A stretch of 64,000 nucleotides of DNA from Ceratothoa steindachneri. Its lineage: Eukaryota; Arthropoda; Malacostraca; Isopoda; Cymothoidae. The stretch spans positions 153,186,684 to 153,250,683 of the forward strand of contig OZ018331.1 in the NCBI GenBank assembly GCA_963969495.1. The letters run 5' to 3'. The position numbers and the translations under genes are program-made. Shown piece after piece: positions 41,104 through 53,700 of the stretch. Within the stretch, counting starts at the first letter, position 1. Every line of letters begins with the position of its first letter. The notes beneath the pieces were generated by a model. The model was not told the origin of the DNA, made no database searches, and saw only the letters and a list, made by a program, of their open reading frames with translations.

Positions 41104-43509
41104 CTCCTTAAACCGGTACTGTCAATTGCTATGATTACAATTTCTTTCATCGAGGGAAACCGTTATTTTAAGGGGGTCTCCTCTAAGTATCTCTTTATGA
41201 GCTGAAAAGATGCCCAAATTGTGTAAGTCCCCCCTCCCCCTCTGCAACTAAGTGATATTCTACGAATAACTGTATTATTTCTCCTCTATCCGCCCATGCT
41301 TTGCCCTACTGGCCCGAGCGCCCCAAGAGAAACTTGTGCTGTATCTCGGGTCGTCTTTTGGACTTCTTTTAAATCTTCTACTCTCTTTTGCATTTTTCCG
41401 ACCTCTTCTCCTCTCCCCGCAAAGGCGGGGGAAGGGGGTATCTCAGTTATGCTCTCTCTCGGCCCCTATACCTGCAGGAGGACCTGTCTCGCCTCTTTCT
41501 TTACAGATCTCGCCATACTCGCCTTCGGAGTGAATATGCCCTCGTTGCTATTGAGCTTTACATTTCGAGAGAAAGAACCGTCCCATGTTTGTATTGAATA
41601 CCGAAAGCGTGGTGTAACATAAGAATGGGTAAATCCAATAACTTCTTTATTTTTATAAACAAAATCTACGTCAGAAATCCCAACCTTATTATTTAGAGGC
41701 TATATTTCCCATTTCCATCTATTCTTGATTTTTTAAGATAAATTCTTAGTACGACTCCTAAATCCCTTTCTTCTTCTATAAAATTCAACCCAAATCGATC
41801 CATTCTTTCAGCTGTAGCTGAAATCTGAAGAAATGCATGCCTTTTCAGCTTCCGCGCCCTTAGGTGGACCTGTGGCTATACATACACCTTCCATCTGCTT
41901 TCGCTTCCTCTCTCTTCACCCCTTTCTTTACATACTCGTATCTCTCCTTAAAAAATTTCGGCGTGATAATAACTTTCCTTTTACCAGATAATTTTAGATC
42001 ATTATTCATGCGCCCAATTTTTGTGATCTTTGTCCTACTGAAGATGTTTTTTTCTGTTTACTTCAGATATATCCATGGCTTCGTTCTCGCCTTGCATGCT
42101 TTTAGCCATTGATCTTTAAGTATCCTTAAAGTATCCTAACTATTCTGGGTATTATCTTTTAAATTGAAGCTTCATTCAACTCACCATCTAGTTTATGAGA
42201 TGTTTTTCTGCGATTCTGTAATGAAACCCGAAGAATAGATGTTTTCTTCAGTGGTGGTAAGACTTTTTCTGCCACTTCTCTCTTTCTATGCAAAGCTCTT
42301 GGTCTCTTGATATCATTTTATAGTCGTTTGTACAACATCTGAACATTTTATTTTTTTATCAATTTATAGTTTTTGATAACCCTTGGTTATGGAGAAGTTG
42401 GTTTTGCGTTCGCTGTGCTTCTGTAATTTCTATTGTTTTAGTCATATTACATATTTAGAACAATATCAAATACACGTTAGTTATAAATTTAAGCTAAAAC
42501 AAAAGAAATATTGCTTAAATTCTGATTTTTTTTTAATACCATATTATTAAATGCACACTATTTAGTAAAATATGTACTCAGAATTCAAACATTAACAAAA
42601 TATCCAAGCACATTAGAAAAGTACACATTATTATCATATACATATATTTATAAATATGCTAAATTCTTAAAATTTTATTAAACATGTTAAATATACAAAT
42701 CTATGAGGAATGCTTTATTCTTTTGGCTAAGGGTGTGTGTAAGTTCGGATTACTTGTAGAAAATGCTTATTCGAGATTTTAATTATTAATTTGATTTATT
42801 TATTATATATTCCTTTAATTTATATTATGATTGGCGCTTTGTCTTTGTGTATGCGAAATTCTACATCACTAATATGTGTACTTTCTCTCTCTATAAGAGA
42901 GTATGTGACTCGTTTTCAATTGTATTCAGAGAGGCTTCTCCTTTCTTTTTTACTTCTTGAGGCCAATGAGGCCTCATTCTGTCCCCTTAAGTTCTTCTTC
43001 TATGGGTGAAGTTAGTGCCAGTTGAATGTGTTCGAAGGTTCCATGTAGACAGATTTATCATCCATTAGCAGCTAGTTCCACACACTCCGCGGTCGCCCAA
43101 TTGGATCAGTGAGGGATTCGGTCCGAAGGGGACAAAGTACAGGAGATGCAGGGATTTCCACTACTGCATTACCGATCCACTACGTCAGGCCACACCTGGT
43201 ACTATCCGTCTCCCACGCCTGATTGCGATTAGACAAGCCATTCACTACGTTTTCTTCTTCTCATCAGAATATTACCGTCTGCTGTGTCGATAAGTCTTTT
43301 TGATAATATTGATAAGAGAGCGTTGCATTTTCACACTTTCTCTCGTCAATTTCGCTTTTATTGGCTTCTGTCAAATTAAAGTGAGCCGGCAAACGCCCTA
43401 CTTGCCCAGTAGTCTTGCTCACTCCCGCTGACACAGTAGTATAGTGTATTCCGTTTGCGTGTGAAGTAAGTATGGAGTTTGCTGAATAGAGTTAAGGTTT
43501 TCACCACTC
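41104..43509. other. A/T-rich stretch, little recognised
   Basis: No convincing gene in 2.4 kb. Minus-strand 41740-41840 reads AERMDRFGLNFIEEERDLGVVL, similar to the xxEEKDLGVxI block of CR1 RTs. A small CR1-like remnant may therefore lie at about 41600-41840, but neighbouring motifs are missing. 42400-42800 is very A/T-rich. 43030-43250 is more G/C-balanced and could be an unrecognised SINE. Confidence 0.3.
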
Positions 43510-43723
43510 AAAATTATCAAATTGCGGCATGTGGAGGAGAAAGAGGACATGAATGAGATTAAAATTGCAAATGATGTTATCATGAATGTGATTAAAATTG
43601 CAAATGATGTTGTCATGAATGTGATTTAAATTGGGGAGGTTCTGAGCACGAATGAAATTCAAATTGCGGGAAGGGGGAGAGGGGGACATGAATGAGATTA
43701 AAATTGTAATGTGTATTAACAAA
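43510..43723 (-). repeat. 33-bp minisatellite, left block
   Basis: About six degenerate units of 33 bp, two of them near-identical (43557-43622: ATTAAAATTGCAAATGATGT and onwards). The minus strand reads as 11-residue repeats (NFNHIHDNIIC twice). The same repeat resumes at 46160, so the array is split by the element between. Confidence 0.75.
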
Positions 43724-43894
43724 TTATGGCCGTATGCTTAGACAAATGTGTAGAACACAAAGTGCATTCCACTCTAAAACAGTATGCTTAAACGAAAAGT
43801 GTATTGCACATTCGTGACGCGCCACACAATTTCGCCGCGTAGCTGTTCACATTATTGGAACAAATATGGAGAAATGTGGAGAGCAAAGTGAATC

Positions 43895-44905
43895 GCTCCG
43901 ACCCTATTGTCAAATTTATATATGAAATTTTTCGAAACTAAGTTGATCCCCCTTTTTTGGTCTACTCAAATTGTTTGGTTCCGTCATGTTGACGAAATCC
44001 TGGTAATTTTAAACAACAGTTTTGACATCGATAGTTTTCTTTTAATTATCAACTCATTGGTTCCGTCAATTAAATTAACCGTAGAAAAGGAAGTAAATAA
44101 GAGCCTTCCATTTTGGGATGTCCTATTAATTAGAGAACCACATATATTTAAATTTACTGTTTATAAGAAACCGACAAATAATTTATCTTATGTCCATTTT
44201 TATTCAAGTCATGCCAAAAATATAAAATCTGCTGTTTTTTCCTCCATGTATCTTAGTGCTCTTCGAATATGTAGTCCCGACTATATAGATAAAGAATACA
44301 CAAAAATTGAAGAAATTGCTACCAATTTATGCTACCCAAAGTACTTTCTAGAAAAATGTTTGAATATAGCCAAAAAAAAACATTTTATAATTGTAAATTA
44401 GAGACAATAGAACCTCGTAAAAACCTATTAATTTTACCCTATCATGATAATTTTATGTCTGTAGTACCCATTCTAAAAACAACTTAATATTAAGGTAGCC
44501 TTTAAATACAATCATACTTTAAGAAATCTCTTAATAAAGCATAGCCCCAATAATGATAATAATGTAATTTACCGAATTCGATGCTTAGATTGTAATTTAT
44601 ATGTAGGCCAAACTTCCAAAAATGTTTCTATAAGGACCCAACAACATAAAAATGCAGTAATTAAGGGATATCTGAATAATGCCTTAGCTGTCCACAATTC
44701 TAAGATGGGACACGGAATTAACTGGTCAAAAACTGATACAATAATCCATAGTGATTATTTTATAAAGAGAAATATCCTGGAATCATTTTTAATCTCCCAC
44801 ATAAAGGAGAGTAATCTCAACATTAGCCCAGGGCTGTTTTCGCTAGATCCAATTTTACCACTTTTTCTAAAATCCGACTTATCTGATAGCATTAAAAATT
44901 GACCT
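43895..44905 (+). pseudogene. Penelope-like element: RT C-terminus and GIY-YIG endonuclease
   Basis: Plus strand, 43907-44401 open for 164 codons: NLYMKFFETKLIPLFW, VWFRHVDEILVILNN (motif C region, where the usual YVDD reads HVDE), VPSIKLTVEKEVNKSLPFWD, FKFTVYKKPTNNLSYVHFYS and SSMYLSALRICSPDYIDKEY. This is the RT palm end and thumb of Penelope-like elements, which encode a telomerase-like RT. The GIY-YIG nuclease follows at 44490-44900: VIYRIRCLDCNLYVGQTSKN, IRTQQHKNAV, then NILESFLISHIKESNLNIS. A frame change near 44400-44480 and the missing RT front make it inactive. Confidence 0.8.
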
Positions 44906-45075
44906 CATAAGGAAACGTGCTTTGTATAAATACTGGGTGCCTTATTTTTTTTACCATTGAGTTTGAAAATGTCAAATAGACGAAAGTACTAATTTCAATC
45001 CGCCTTTTATTCAGTTTCCTTCCGTGGTACATATTCATATTTATAGTTATCACGCGCTAACTTTCGTGATATTTC

Positions 45076-45766
<691 letters not shown>

Positions 45767-45826
<60 letters not shown>
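45767..45826. repeat. (TA)n, 60 bp
   Basis: A pure TA tract at the 3' end of the second Penelope-like copy. Confidence 0.98.
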
Positions 45827-45828
<2 letters not shown>

Positions 45829-45960
45829 TCCAGGATGTCTTTTCTGGCTTCATATAATTCAACCAACAACTCCTGCTCTCTTCTTGAGGTATAACATGAA
45901 CTTGGCACCCTTTTCTCCATTTCCATGACTGCTGACAATGCTGAGGGATCACGTGGAACT
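45827..45960 (-). pseudogene. short SANT/MADF-like reading
   Basis: The minus strand reads MEMEKRVPSSCYTSRREQEL and LVELYEARKDILED, which looks like the first helices of a Myb/SANT-like or MADF domain. The TA tract then interrupts it. If the flanking inverted ends belong to a PIF/Harbinger element, this would be the front of its Myb-like gene. The match is short and only suggestive. Confidence 0.35.
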
Positions 45961-46159
45961 GAACAAAAATTTAAAAAAATCACGAACAGTACTACCAACT
46001 TCGCCGCATGTCACAATTGTGGACTACACAATTGTGGAAGTGTCACGCGACACAATTCTCAGTTTTAAGCATACGAAAAAAATGTGTAAGCCACATGTGG
46101 TGTGCACTGATAACACAATTGTGAAGTGACACATTTTGTATTCAAGCATACGGCCGTTA

Positions 46160-46735
46160 GATTCAAATTGAGGATGATATCAACACAAATGGGATTCCAA
46201 TTAGGATAATACAAATACGCATAAGTTTCAAATTTCGGGGACTATAAGACGAGAGACATTCAAATTACCAGGATTGTTAGCACGAGGAAGATTTGAATTG
46301 GCAGGTATGTAAATACCTGTGAGATTATAATTATTCAAGGGTATGGGATTCAAATTGCAGGGATCGTAATCAGGACTGAAATTGTTTAAATTGCATGCAA
46401 TGTCTGCGCGAATTTTATTCAAATTGTGGGAGAGGGAGAGTAGCACAAATGGAATTCAAATTGTGGAAGATTTAGATTCGAATGGGATTCAAATTATATG
46501 GGTGTAAGAGGGAATTGGATTAGAATTGTGGAGATGGAGGTGTGAACACTAAGGAGTTTAAAATTGTGGTGTATTCACGATTGAGGTTCAAATTGCGGGT
46601 GATGTCAGCACTAATAAGATTCAAATTGGGTAGAAAACAAGTGCGAATGAAATTCAAATTTAGGCGAAGGTAATCACGAATGGGATTGAAATTGTGGGTG
46701 ATGTAAGCACGAATAAGATTCAAGTGAGTTGAGGA
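46160..46735 (-). repeat. 33-bp minisatellite, right block
   Basis: About 17-18 degenerate units of about 33 bp with the core ATTCAAATTG followed by GTGGGTGATGTAAGCACGAA-like sequence. On the minus strand the units read as 11-residue repeats such as NLNKIRADIAC and NLISADITRNL. It continues the array at 43510-43723. Confidence 0.75.
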
Positions 46736-47113
46736 CAGAATACGACCACGAAATATTGTTTATGTGTATTGATCCAAAATGTACATTGAGGATGAATTAC
46801 CTAAGTACAACGTTGTATTTAATTTATCTGAGTTTAATATTCACGGAGATGGACATTCATTTCTATCTTTGCTGCGTCTTATTTCTTCATCGTAATTCAC
46901 ATTTACAGTCCAATATATTTTTAAGTGGCTGACAACTGGGGGACGCTGCGCCGTTTTTCTAATTAGTCCTTTTAAAAGAGTCGCTCTAGAATCTGTATCG
47001 AAAGAAGCTGGATCTTTTCCTGCGGCCACAACGTTGTTCGCTCATAACTAACGGTCATTCACGCAAGCGCATAAACTGCCGGGCGCTCTTGGTGAAACGT
47101 TTACTCATTGTAA

Positions 47114-47169
<56 letters not shown>

Positions 47170-47361
47170 CAGGGAGAATGCGCAACTCTCCTGAATCACC
47201 CTTCACCCCACAAATAATAATAAAAAGATAATTTTGGGCCACACTATAAGAATTTCAATCAATATGCAGTTGCATTTAATGCGATAGGACTTTTTATCCC
47301 CGGCAAAGCACTGTACCCAGGCTAGCTATTTTGGTGGGGGGGCCCATTATTAGCTGTTGGG
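46736..47361. other. unassigned stretch with one (TA)n tract
   Basis: Contains (TA)n at 47115-47167. A minus-strand open frame at 46841-47029 starts only with GTG and shows no known domain. No gene supported. Confidence 0.35.
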
Positions 47362-47444
47362 CAGTGGCGGATACAAGATTGTTTCAGGAGGGTGGGGGGC
47401 AATAGGGGCCCTATTGCATACACCACAGACTAGTAACCTAAATC

Positions 47445-47516
<72 letters not shown>

Positions 47517-47736
47517 ACACTTTTACTTAAAAAATACTGAACGGGGACTATTCTTCCAATGCTATAATATGTAATGCATACACACGAAATGAAATGAAGA
47601 CAAGTTGTTTTTACCAAATTTATTTACACACAGAAATTTAGTTACAATTATTTAATTTTTCATGAAAAATTATAGTTTAACTAACAACTAACAAGTAAAC
47701 ATAGTTCAAATCAGAGAATGGATGGAGTTATAACCA

Positions 47737-50325
47737 TTACAGTCCAGACACTTTTCTCGATTTTTGTGTTGCAAAGTCGCTGATGATGTCACTAAAGTTC
47801 AATTCACGCAGTATATCTGTCTCGGTGCTCATGATAGCCAGATCTACAAGTCGTTCTTGCTTCATGGATGTCCGTAATCGGTTCTCAATTAATTTGAGTT
47901 TTGAGAAGGAGCGCTCCCCACTACAGTTTGATACCATCAATATAAGGTATATTCGTAGAGCTATCTCAATGTTTGAGAAAGTGTCCTGCACACACTTGTC
48001 TCTGATAAGTCTGTACAGGGAAAGCTCAGTGCTGATATCTTTTGGCTCCTCGTCTGTGAAGATATTGACAAATGTTACAAATTGACACAGTTCATCAATA
48101 AATGTAATGTCTAAGTCATCTGGATAAGACCTGACAAGTTACTCTGCTGCGGCCTGAAGCTCGTCTGAAGACAGTTCTTTCAGATGGCTAAAAATGCTAA
48201 ATTGGCTTAATATCTGTTTATATGCTTGCAGACGTTGGTCGAGAGAAGCGATAAACTGATCAATAACAAGCAAAAAAGTTTCTGTTCTGTATGTTTCAGA
48301 AGGGCTAAGTTGTACTTCTTCCGCATGGCCATAATCCAATGGGTTAAGACGCACATTGCGGCGCTTGTGTCGAGTTTTCATCTGCACATAGTCTGCTAAA
48401 TCAGACTGCTCTTCGCCTTGCTTCTCATAAGTGTCAAAGGAGTCACGCTTTGATGCGACATAGTTTTTCAAGCTGGTCAGTGACGCCACAGCAGTATTTA
48501 GATGGAGTTTTGCTCGTTGTAGTCTTTTATTAGTAGCATCTGTTCTTTGTAGGATATCATTCCAGAAGGTCGTTTAAATAGCTGTTTCAAGCTGATTTAT
48601 CTGTATTAACAGTCCTTCTGCTTCACAGCGTACACACCCTTTTTCTTCAATGTCATCAGCAACTTGTTTCAGTATATCCTTAATCTGCTGATAGTCATGC
48701 TTAAGTGCCTTCGTTTCATCAGCTCTGCAGGACCAACGTGTTGCTGTGGCAAGTTTGTGAGTCAATGATGAATCATTATGTTTCAAAGCCTCAGTCAGAA
48801 GTTGATGCCGATGCGTTAAAATTGTAAAGAAGTCGAACAGCTTTTCAAGGAAGGCAAAAAAAATTTACAGCACTCGAGCAGCATTCTACAGCATTTTTAC
48901 TAACCAAGTTTGGAGAATGCGCCATACAAGGAATCCAGGATGCAAGACTGTTCTGCTCTCTCTCTCTTTGGCTTGCAGACCATTGTACTTACCACTTATT
49001 GCAGATGCATTATCGTAGCTTTGTCCGCAGCAGTTTCCCAGGTCTAGGTCATGCATCTTCAAAAATTCCATCAAGGCTTTGAACCTCTTTTGAGCGCCAT
49101 GGTCTTTGTTTGCCATGAATGTTATAAAGCGTTCCACGGGGCCACCTTTCTCCATGTACCTCAGTACAAGGGTCAGTTGGTCAATGTGGGCTGCATCGGG
49201 TGTGGAGTCCAAAGAGATGGAGTAGTACTTTGATTTCTTAACTCGAGAAATGATTTCTCCGAGTACTTGTTCACCCATTACACTGATAAGTTCTTCCATT
49301 ATTGTAGATGACAGATATTTTGTGTGTCCCATGCTGCGATTTGCTTGAGTTTCGATATGCTGTGCAATAAAGTCGTCGTACTGGGCGATGAGTTCAAGAA
49401 TACCTAGAAAGTTTCCATTTCTAGGTGATCCAACCAATTCGTTGTCCCCTCAAAATGCTAAGCCACTCTCGGCAATAAACTGAATAACTACTCGTTTCAA
49501 CACTGATCTCCAATAATGCTCTAGACACTCGACTTGTTGTGTTAGCTCCGTATCAATTCGCTTAATTGCTTTTAACCTCCTATTGAAAGCAATCGTAGAC
49601 TTCAGATGTTCTGTTGACTTCTCATGACTATGTAGACGTTCTTGTGAATGTTTCCAATCACAGAGTCCATTAGACGAAAGCTGAGAAGACTCAGATTTTG
49701 CTGTATTTAAGCACATCAATCTGCACGTGAAGCAGTAAACACATCCATTAGAGCGAGAGAAGCATAACCAGTTCCTAGTTATGACCTCCCCATTATGGTT
49801 TTGACGACAGAAGAGTTTAAGCGTGCACATTCTTGGAATATTGCTGTCCTTTCTAGGTTGCCGCACCGAGTGTGCAGAGAACAAACTTTCATCACAGTAC
49901 TGAACTGTTGATACACCCTTTTTCAGCCAGTATTCCCGCATCTGCTCCGAAATAATAAATGGCCAAAGTCCAATGTCATTGCCTTCTGGTGGGCCCTCAA
50001 CTTCAGCTTCTACATAAGATGTGCCGCTATCAGCCTCCATTTCTATATGTTCCTCAATTGGACCCGTTACTATTTCTGCATTTTCTTTGTCAGGATCATC
50101 AGCCATTTCCGCTGGAGCATTTCCAGGTTGATCAGGTTCTGCAAAGTCATCACTCCTTTCTGACACTTGTCTTGGTTGAACAGTGAAGAACTGGTCTAAT
50201 TTTCTTATCTTTGCCAGTTCTTCTGCTGATTTCATTGTTGCTTCCTTTACTTTACGTCTTTTGGAAGCCCCAGACTCCCAAATTCTTGTGCGATGCCTGT
50301 GTCTGTCTCCTTCACGATTGCCCAT
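47737..50325 (-). pseudogene. hAT transposase, ZMYM1-like (TTF zinc finger, DUF4371, hAT dimerisation)
   Basis: From ATG 50325, one frame of 863 codons. An acidic N-terminus with KIRKLDQFFTVQ leads to a TTF-type zinc finger (about residues 160-240: NWLCFSRSNGCVYCFTCRLM, DWKHSQERLHSHEKSTEHLK). DUF4371/RNase H-like core: YYSISLDSTPDAAHIDQLTL (first catalytic Asp) and CCGQSYDNASAISGKYNG (second). C-terminal hAT dimerisation region: VSNCSGERSFSKLKLIENRL. In-frame stops: TGA at 49450, TAA at 48574 and TAA at 48139. Between about 48930 and 48850 the true reading (MAHSPNLVSKNAVECCSSAV) is in another frame, so two opposite indels cancel. Otherwise the frame is kept for 2.6 kb, implying fairly recent death. 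Confidence 0.85.
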
Positions 50326-51113
50326 GCTGATAATCTGAAAATAAACGAAATGAGCTTAGAATTGAAAAAACCCCCGAAATGAACTCAAAATTACACAAAA
50401 TCTAGCTGTCTAGTAGGGTAGAGGGGCTATGCATCGGACAACTAGTGGAAAAAGCTTCCTAAAAAATCAGAAATTGGTTGGAAATCAAATATATTGACAT
50501 GCAAGAAACTTGTGGTATTTCCCCACCTTATGCTATAGTTGTGACATAAGATTTATTCTTTTAATACATTGAAAAATTAAAGATTTTAAAGGGGTACATT
50601 TTGTACAGTCCATAGCACACCTGTGCCATAGTCCATACACACCTGGGCCATGGTCCATACACACCTATAGGCACCACCAAGTGGACATAAAAACATGGCA
50701 TGCTGAAAGATTATTTAATTATGTGCCTCAGTATTACCATACAATAGAAAAATATTATTTTAGTCATACACAAATAATTATTTGAGTGCTCTCTCCATCT
50801 TGCTGCAAACAGTGCCCTGAAATAACAAAATGAGGTCCATTTATGTGAGCATAAACTTAATAAACTGCTACTGTTACCATTCACACCTATAGGCACCGCC
50901 AATGCGACATAAAACACTATTAAAACCCAGATATACGGTCTATGACACTACCTACCTCTCATCAGGGTCTATAGACCCTGCCTCTCATAACATATGAGCG
51001 AAATTATGTAAATAAAGTCTTACCACAAATCAAACACTTGAGCATATTATGTCTTAGTATTACCAAATTCCCTACAAACCCTTATCAGTTAATCTAAAAT
51101 ACCTTATAAACAT

Positions 51114-51203
<90 letters not shown>

Positions 51204-51320
51204 CCAAAAAATAACACTTAAGGGGTTAAAAATAAATTGTTTACTTCTATTAAAATTTATTTTTGGTGGGAGGCCCCCTCTTGGTGGGTGGTCCAAGGCC
51301 CCGGCCCCTTGGGCCCACCC
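50326..51320. other. 5' noncoding part of the hAT element
   Basis: No coding sequence. Short repeated phrases occur (CCATACACACCT at 50634 and 50658, CACCTATAGGCACC at 50661 and 50885), and (TA)n at 51118-51202. The GGGCC-rich stretch at 51290-51330 belongs to the proposed terminal region. Confidence 0.4.
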
Positions 51321-51435
51321 CTTAATCCGACTCTGCTTGCGACGAGGCCGGGATGGCGCCCATCTCAAAGTTGCGATCTCAGCTCTGATCCAGAAGGGGA
51401 TCACAAGCAACACCCAGTTAAATGGAATGAATAAA

Positions 51436-51800
51436 ATCAGATAGGGTTAAACTTTACCCCACACCTCTCTAGAAAAGAGCCTACTTTCGGATAGAGGATT
51501 TAAAACCTAAACTACCAAAGAAAAAAAATGGGAAAAGGACAAAAAACAACAACAAATAAATATCCACATGTGGTGCTCAGCTATCGGGGGGAGGCCCGCC
51601 TGTCCCAAGGGCCCCAGCCTGCAGACAACCATTTAATTAAATAGTATAGAGAAAGCCAGCATCCCCCCTCCCCCAAATAAAATAAATGGAACCACATTCT
51701 GGGGTGCCAATTCCACCTCCGGGACTCGGGACAATTGTTAACGACGCAACCTGTTGTGGTACCGGGGCAGGTATCGTTCACGATCTTCCCCTGGACGTAG
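51436..51800 (-). mobile_element. family C LINE tail, degenerate copy
   Basis: Similar in order and orientation to the family C tails at 2099-2565 and 6420-6881: CAGCCTGCAGACAAC, AAGCCAGCATCCCCCC, and GTGGTACCGGGGCAGGTATC (51754-51773), which matches CCGGTACCGGGACAGGTATC at 6772-6791. It is more diverged than the other two and has no clear poly(A). Confidence 0.5.
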
Positions 51801-53603
51801 GGAGAAGACATTCAACCCCCAAAATATCTTGCCTTCTGTGGGACCAAGCTAGAGTTCTGGGGAGAACCCTATTGGGATGCGTCTCGCGAGTGTCTCTGAA
51901 TCAGGGACAACTTTCTTTCTTTATCTCCTTCAACGCAAGGGGCAGGTCGCTGTGTTTTTCTGGTCCGTGTTCTGACGACACTCAGCGCCTTATACGGCCA
52001 CAGCTTAACCTTCCATCCTTCATTCGCTAACATCTATTTTCGGCCTTTCTATACCAACTCTTCTCATCTCCTCCAGTCAAGGGGTATCCTGTATAGCCTG
52101 TTACACTTGGTTTTCCTGGTCTGAGTACAAATTAGGAAAGCACCCTCATTTGATTGACTTTAACTCTCTAACGGGTCCGTGGCAAGCTGTGCCTCCACCA
52201 TGCACCCCCTTAAGGAGCTGACGAGCAAATTCATGACGTGTCAGAACAGAAGCTTGAGAAACTCTATAAAAAACTCTCTTTAACGCCAGCAAGTCTCAAG
52301 AGACTAAATCTTGAAGGGTCCTGGGCGTTGAGTCGCGAATAATGGTAAGATAGATTTTTGCCCCAATAATTACTTCTTTGCGTCTAATGGGCTTACCACC
52401 GACCTTCAGCCGTTCTAGGGTGCAGAAGGTTGTATTGCTTGTGGTGGGCTGGGTTTAATGCATTGTTGGCTGCCAGGCCAAATAAAAGTCTCGGGCCCCG
52501 TCTGTGAGTATTCTACACGAAATCATCGGATCTTGGACGTCCTGCCAAGGATCAGTACGTCCTATTAAGGAAATCCATTCTTTAGCTCTGCCTTTATGGG
52601 AACTGAGACCTTTAGAGAAGGACCGACCACTGGGTACTTCTACTCGGTGTGCTTCCCTGCATAGCTTACAAACATCACCGTTAATGTAATCAGGGTGTAC
52701 TCCTAAAATGTCCCAAACCCAGAGCCGAAATATGCGGGGCGGCCGGACGCGAGATATTGCCCACAAACCCCCTTTTTTTTCTTTAGTGGTCACAAGTGTT
52801 GGACCTCTTGTGTGTTGGTTAGTCTTCAAAGGAGTGTAATAATTTTGAAATACGTCTCGCTTTCAAAATCTTGGCCCCAAGTTAGTGTTGGGGCGGACGA
52901 AGAGTTTAACGACAACGTCACTCTGACCAGTAACAGGGCTTCCCTTCAAACTATTGATTGCGGCAAAAGGGTTTGTTGCCCTCTGCCATCTTCGGAGGTG
53001 ACTCGGTCAGCTCCACCTCTGTGGCGGAGACGCCCTCACCCACCCACCTATCCTTTCTCAGGAGCCCCCAAGACTTTTCTAGCGGATATAGTGTTTCTCT
53101 CTTTCCATTATTGAAGAGTTCGGGGGTTTCCCCCTTACCCACTTTTGTAGAGTTGCCGCCGGGTAACTCCATTTGCGGTGGGTCCCCCTTTGCTTCCTCA
53201 GGGCACGCTAAGAACACGGCAAATCGGAGGACGCGCTTTTTCGATCCCCCCCCAATTGGAGTCAGGCGACCCATCATAACACCCTTAGGGGGTAAGAGGT
53301 GGCATCATCCACTGAGCCTTACCTCGATACTCGTAACTCAAAGACCCGATATGCGTGACCTTAATGAGATCCGACATGCCCACTCTATGCAACTCGGCAT
53401 GCCGGCCCTAGAAGAGTGAGTGACGGGCCATATGCCATATGAGGTCCTACTTGAGGTACACGACCCCTTGGGGGATGATGGCCAGTTGGAGGCCCTTCTC
53501 AAAGTGGATATAATCTCTGAAGTGCGCCAGGCCTTCTTTTCCCCCCAAAAATAAAAGCAAGAATAAATCTAAGAGGACTAGAGGTACCGCTCACTCTTTA
53601 GGG
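51801..53603. other. unrecognised region, possibly LINE ORF1, left of the ZBED-like hAT
   Basis: No clean gene. A plus-strand frame (52958-53419, 153 codons) is rich in Ser and Pro, as are the C-termini of I-like ORF1 proteins. 53430-53550 reads DDGQLEALLKVDIISEVRQA. A minus-strand frame (52455-52829, 124 codons) has VWDILGVHPDYINGDVCKLC, which I do not recognise. Since family C endonuclease and RT follow on the plus strand after 58.4 kb, this may be its ORF1 split by the hAT element; that is inference. Confidence 0.35.
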
Positions 53604-53700
53604 CAGTGGTTCTCAACCTTTTGATGCTCGCGGCCCCTTTGCCAAGCTTTTCAGATTTCCAGGCACCCTTATTAGAAAATCTCGTTTGCCTATATTGTTT

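Larger units (their letters stand above)
47362..51335 (-). mobile_element. hAT transposon with ZMYM1-like transposase
   Basis: A decayed hAT element of about 4 kb. The left end is CAGTGGCGGATACAAG (47362-47377). The candidate right end, read inwards on the minus strand, is CAGAGTCGGATTAAG (51335-51321). Both follow the CAGxGxCGGATxxAG pattern of hAT ends but match only partly, and the 8 bp outside them (CTGTTGGG, CTTGCGAC) are not a duplication, so the right border is a proposal. The transposase lies at 47737-50325. (TA)n tracts lie in both noncoding parts (47449-47514, 51118-51202). Confidence 0.65.

Noticed and set aside
46841..47029. Minus-strand open frame that looks like a first exon with a following donor-like GTAAAT
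   Set aside because: It starts only with GTG, has no known domain and no supporting neighbour exons.
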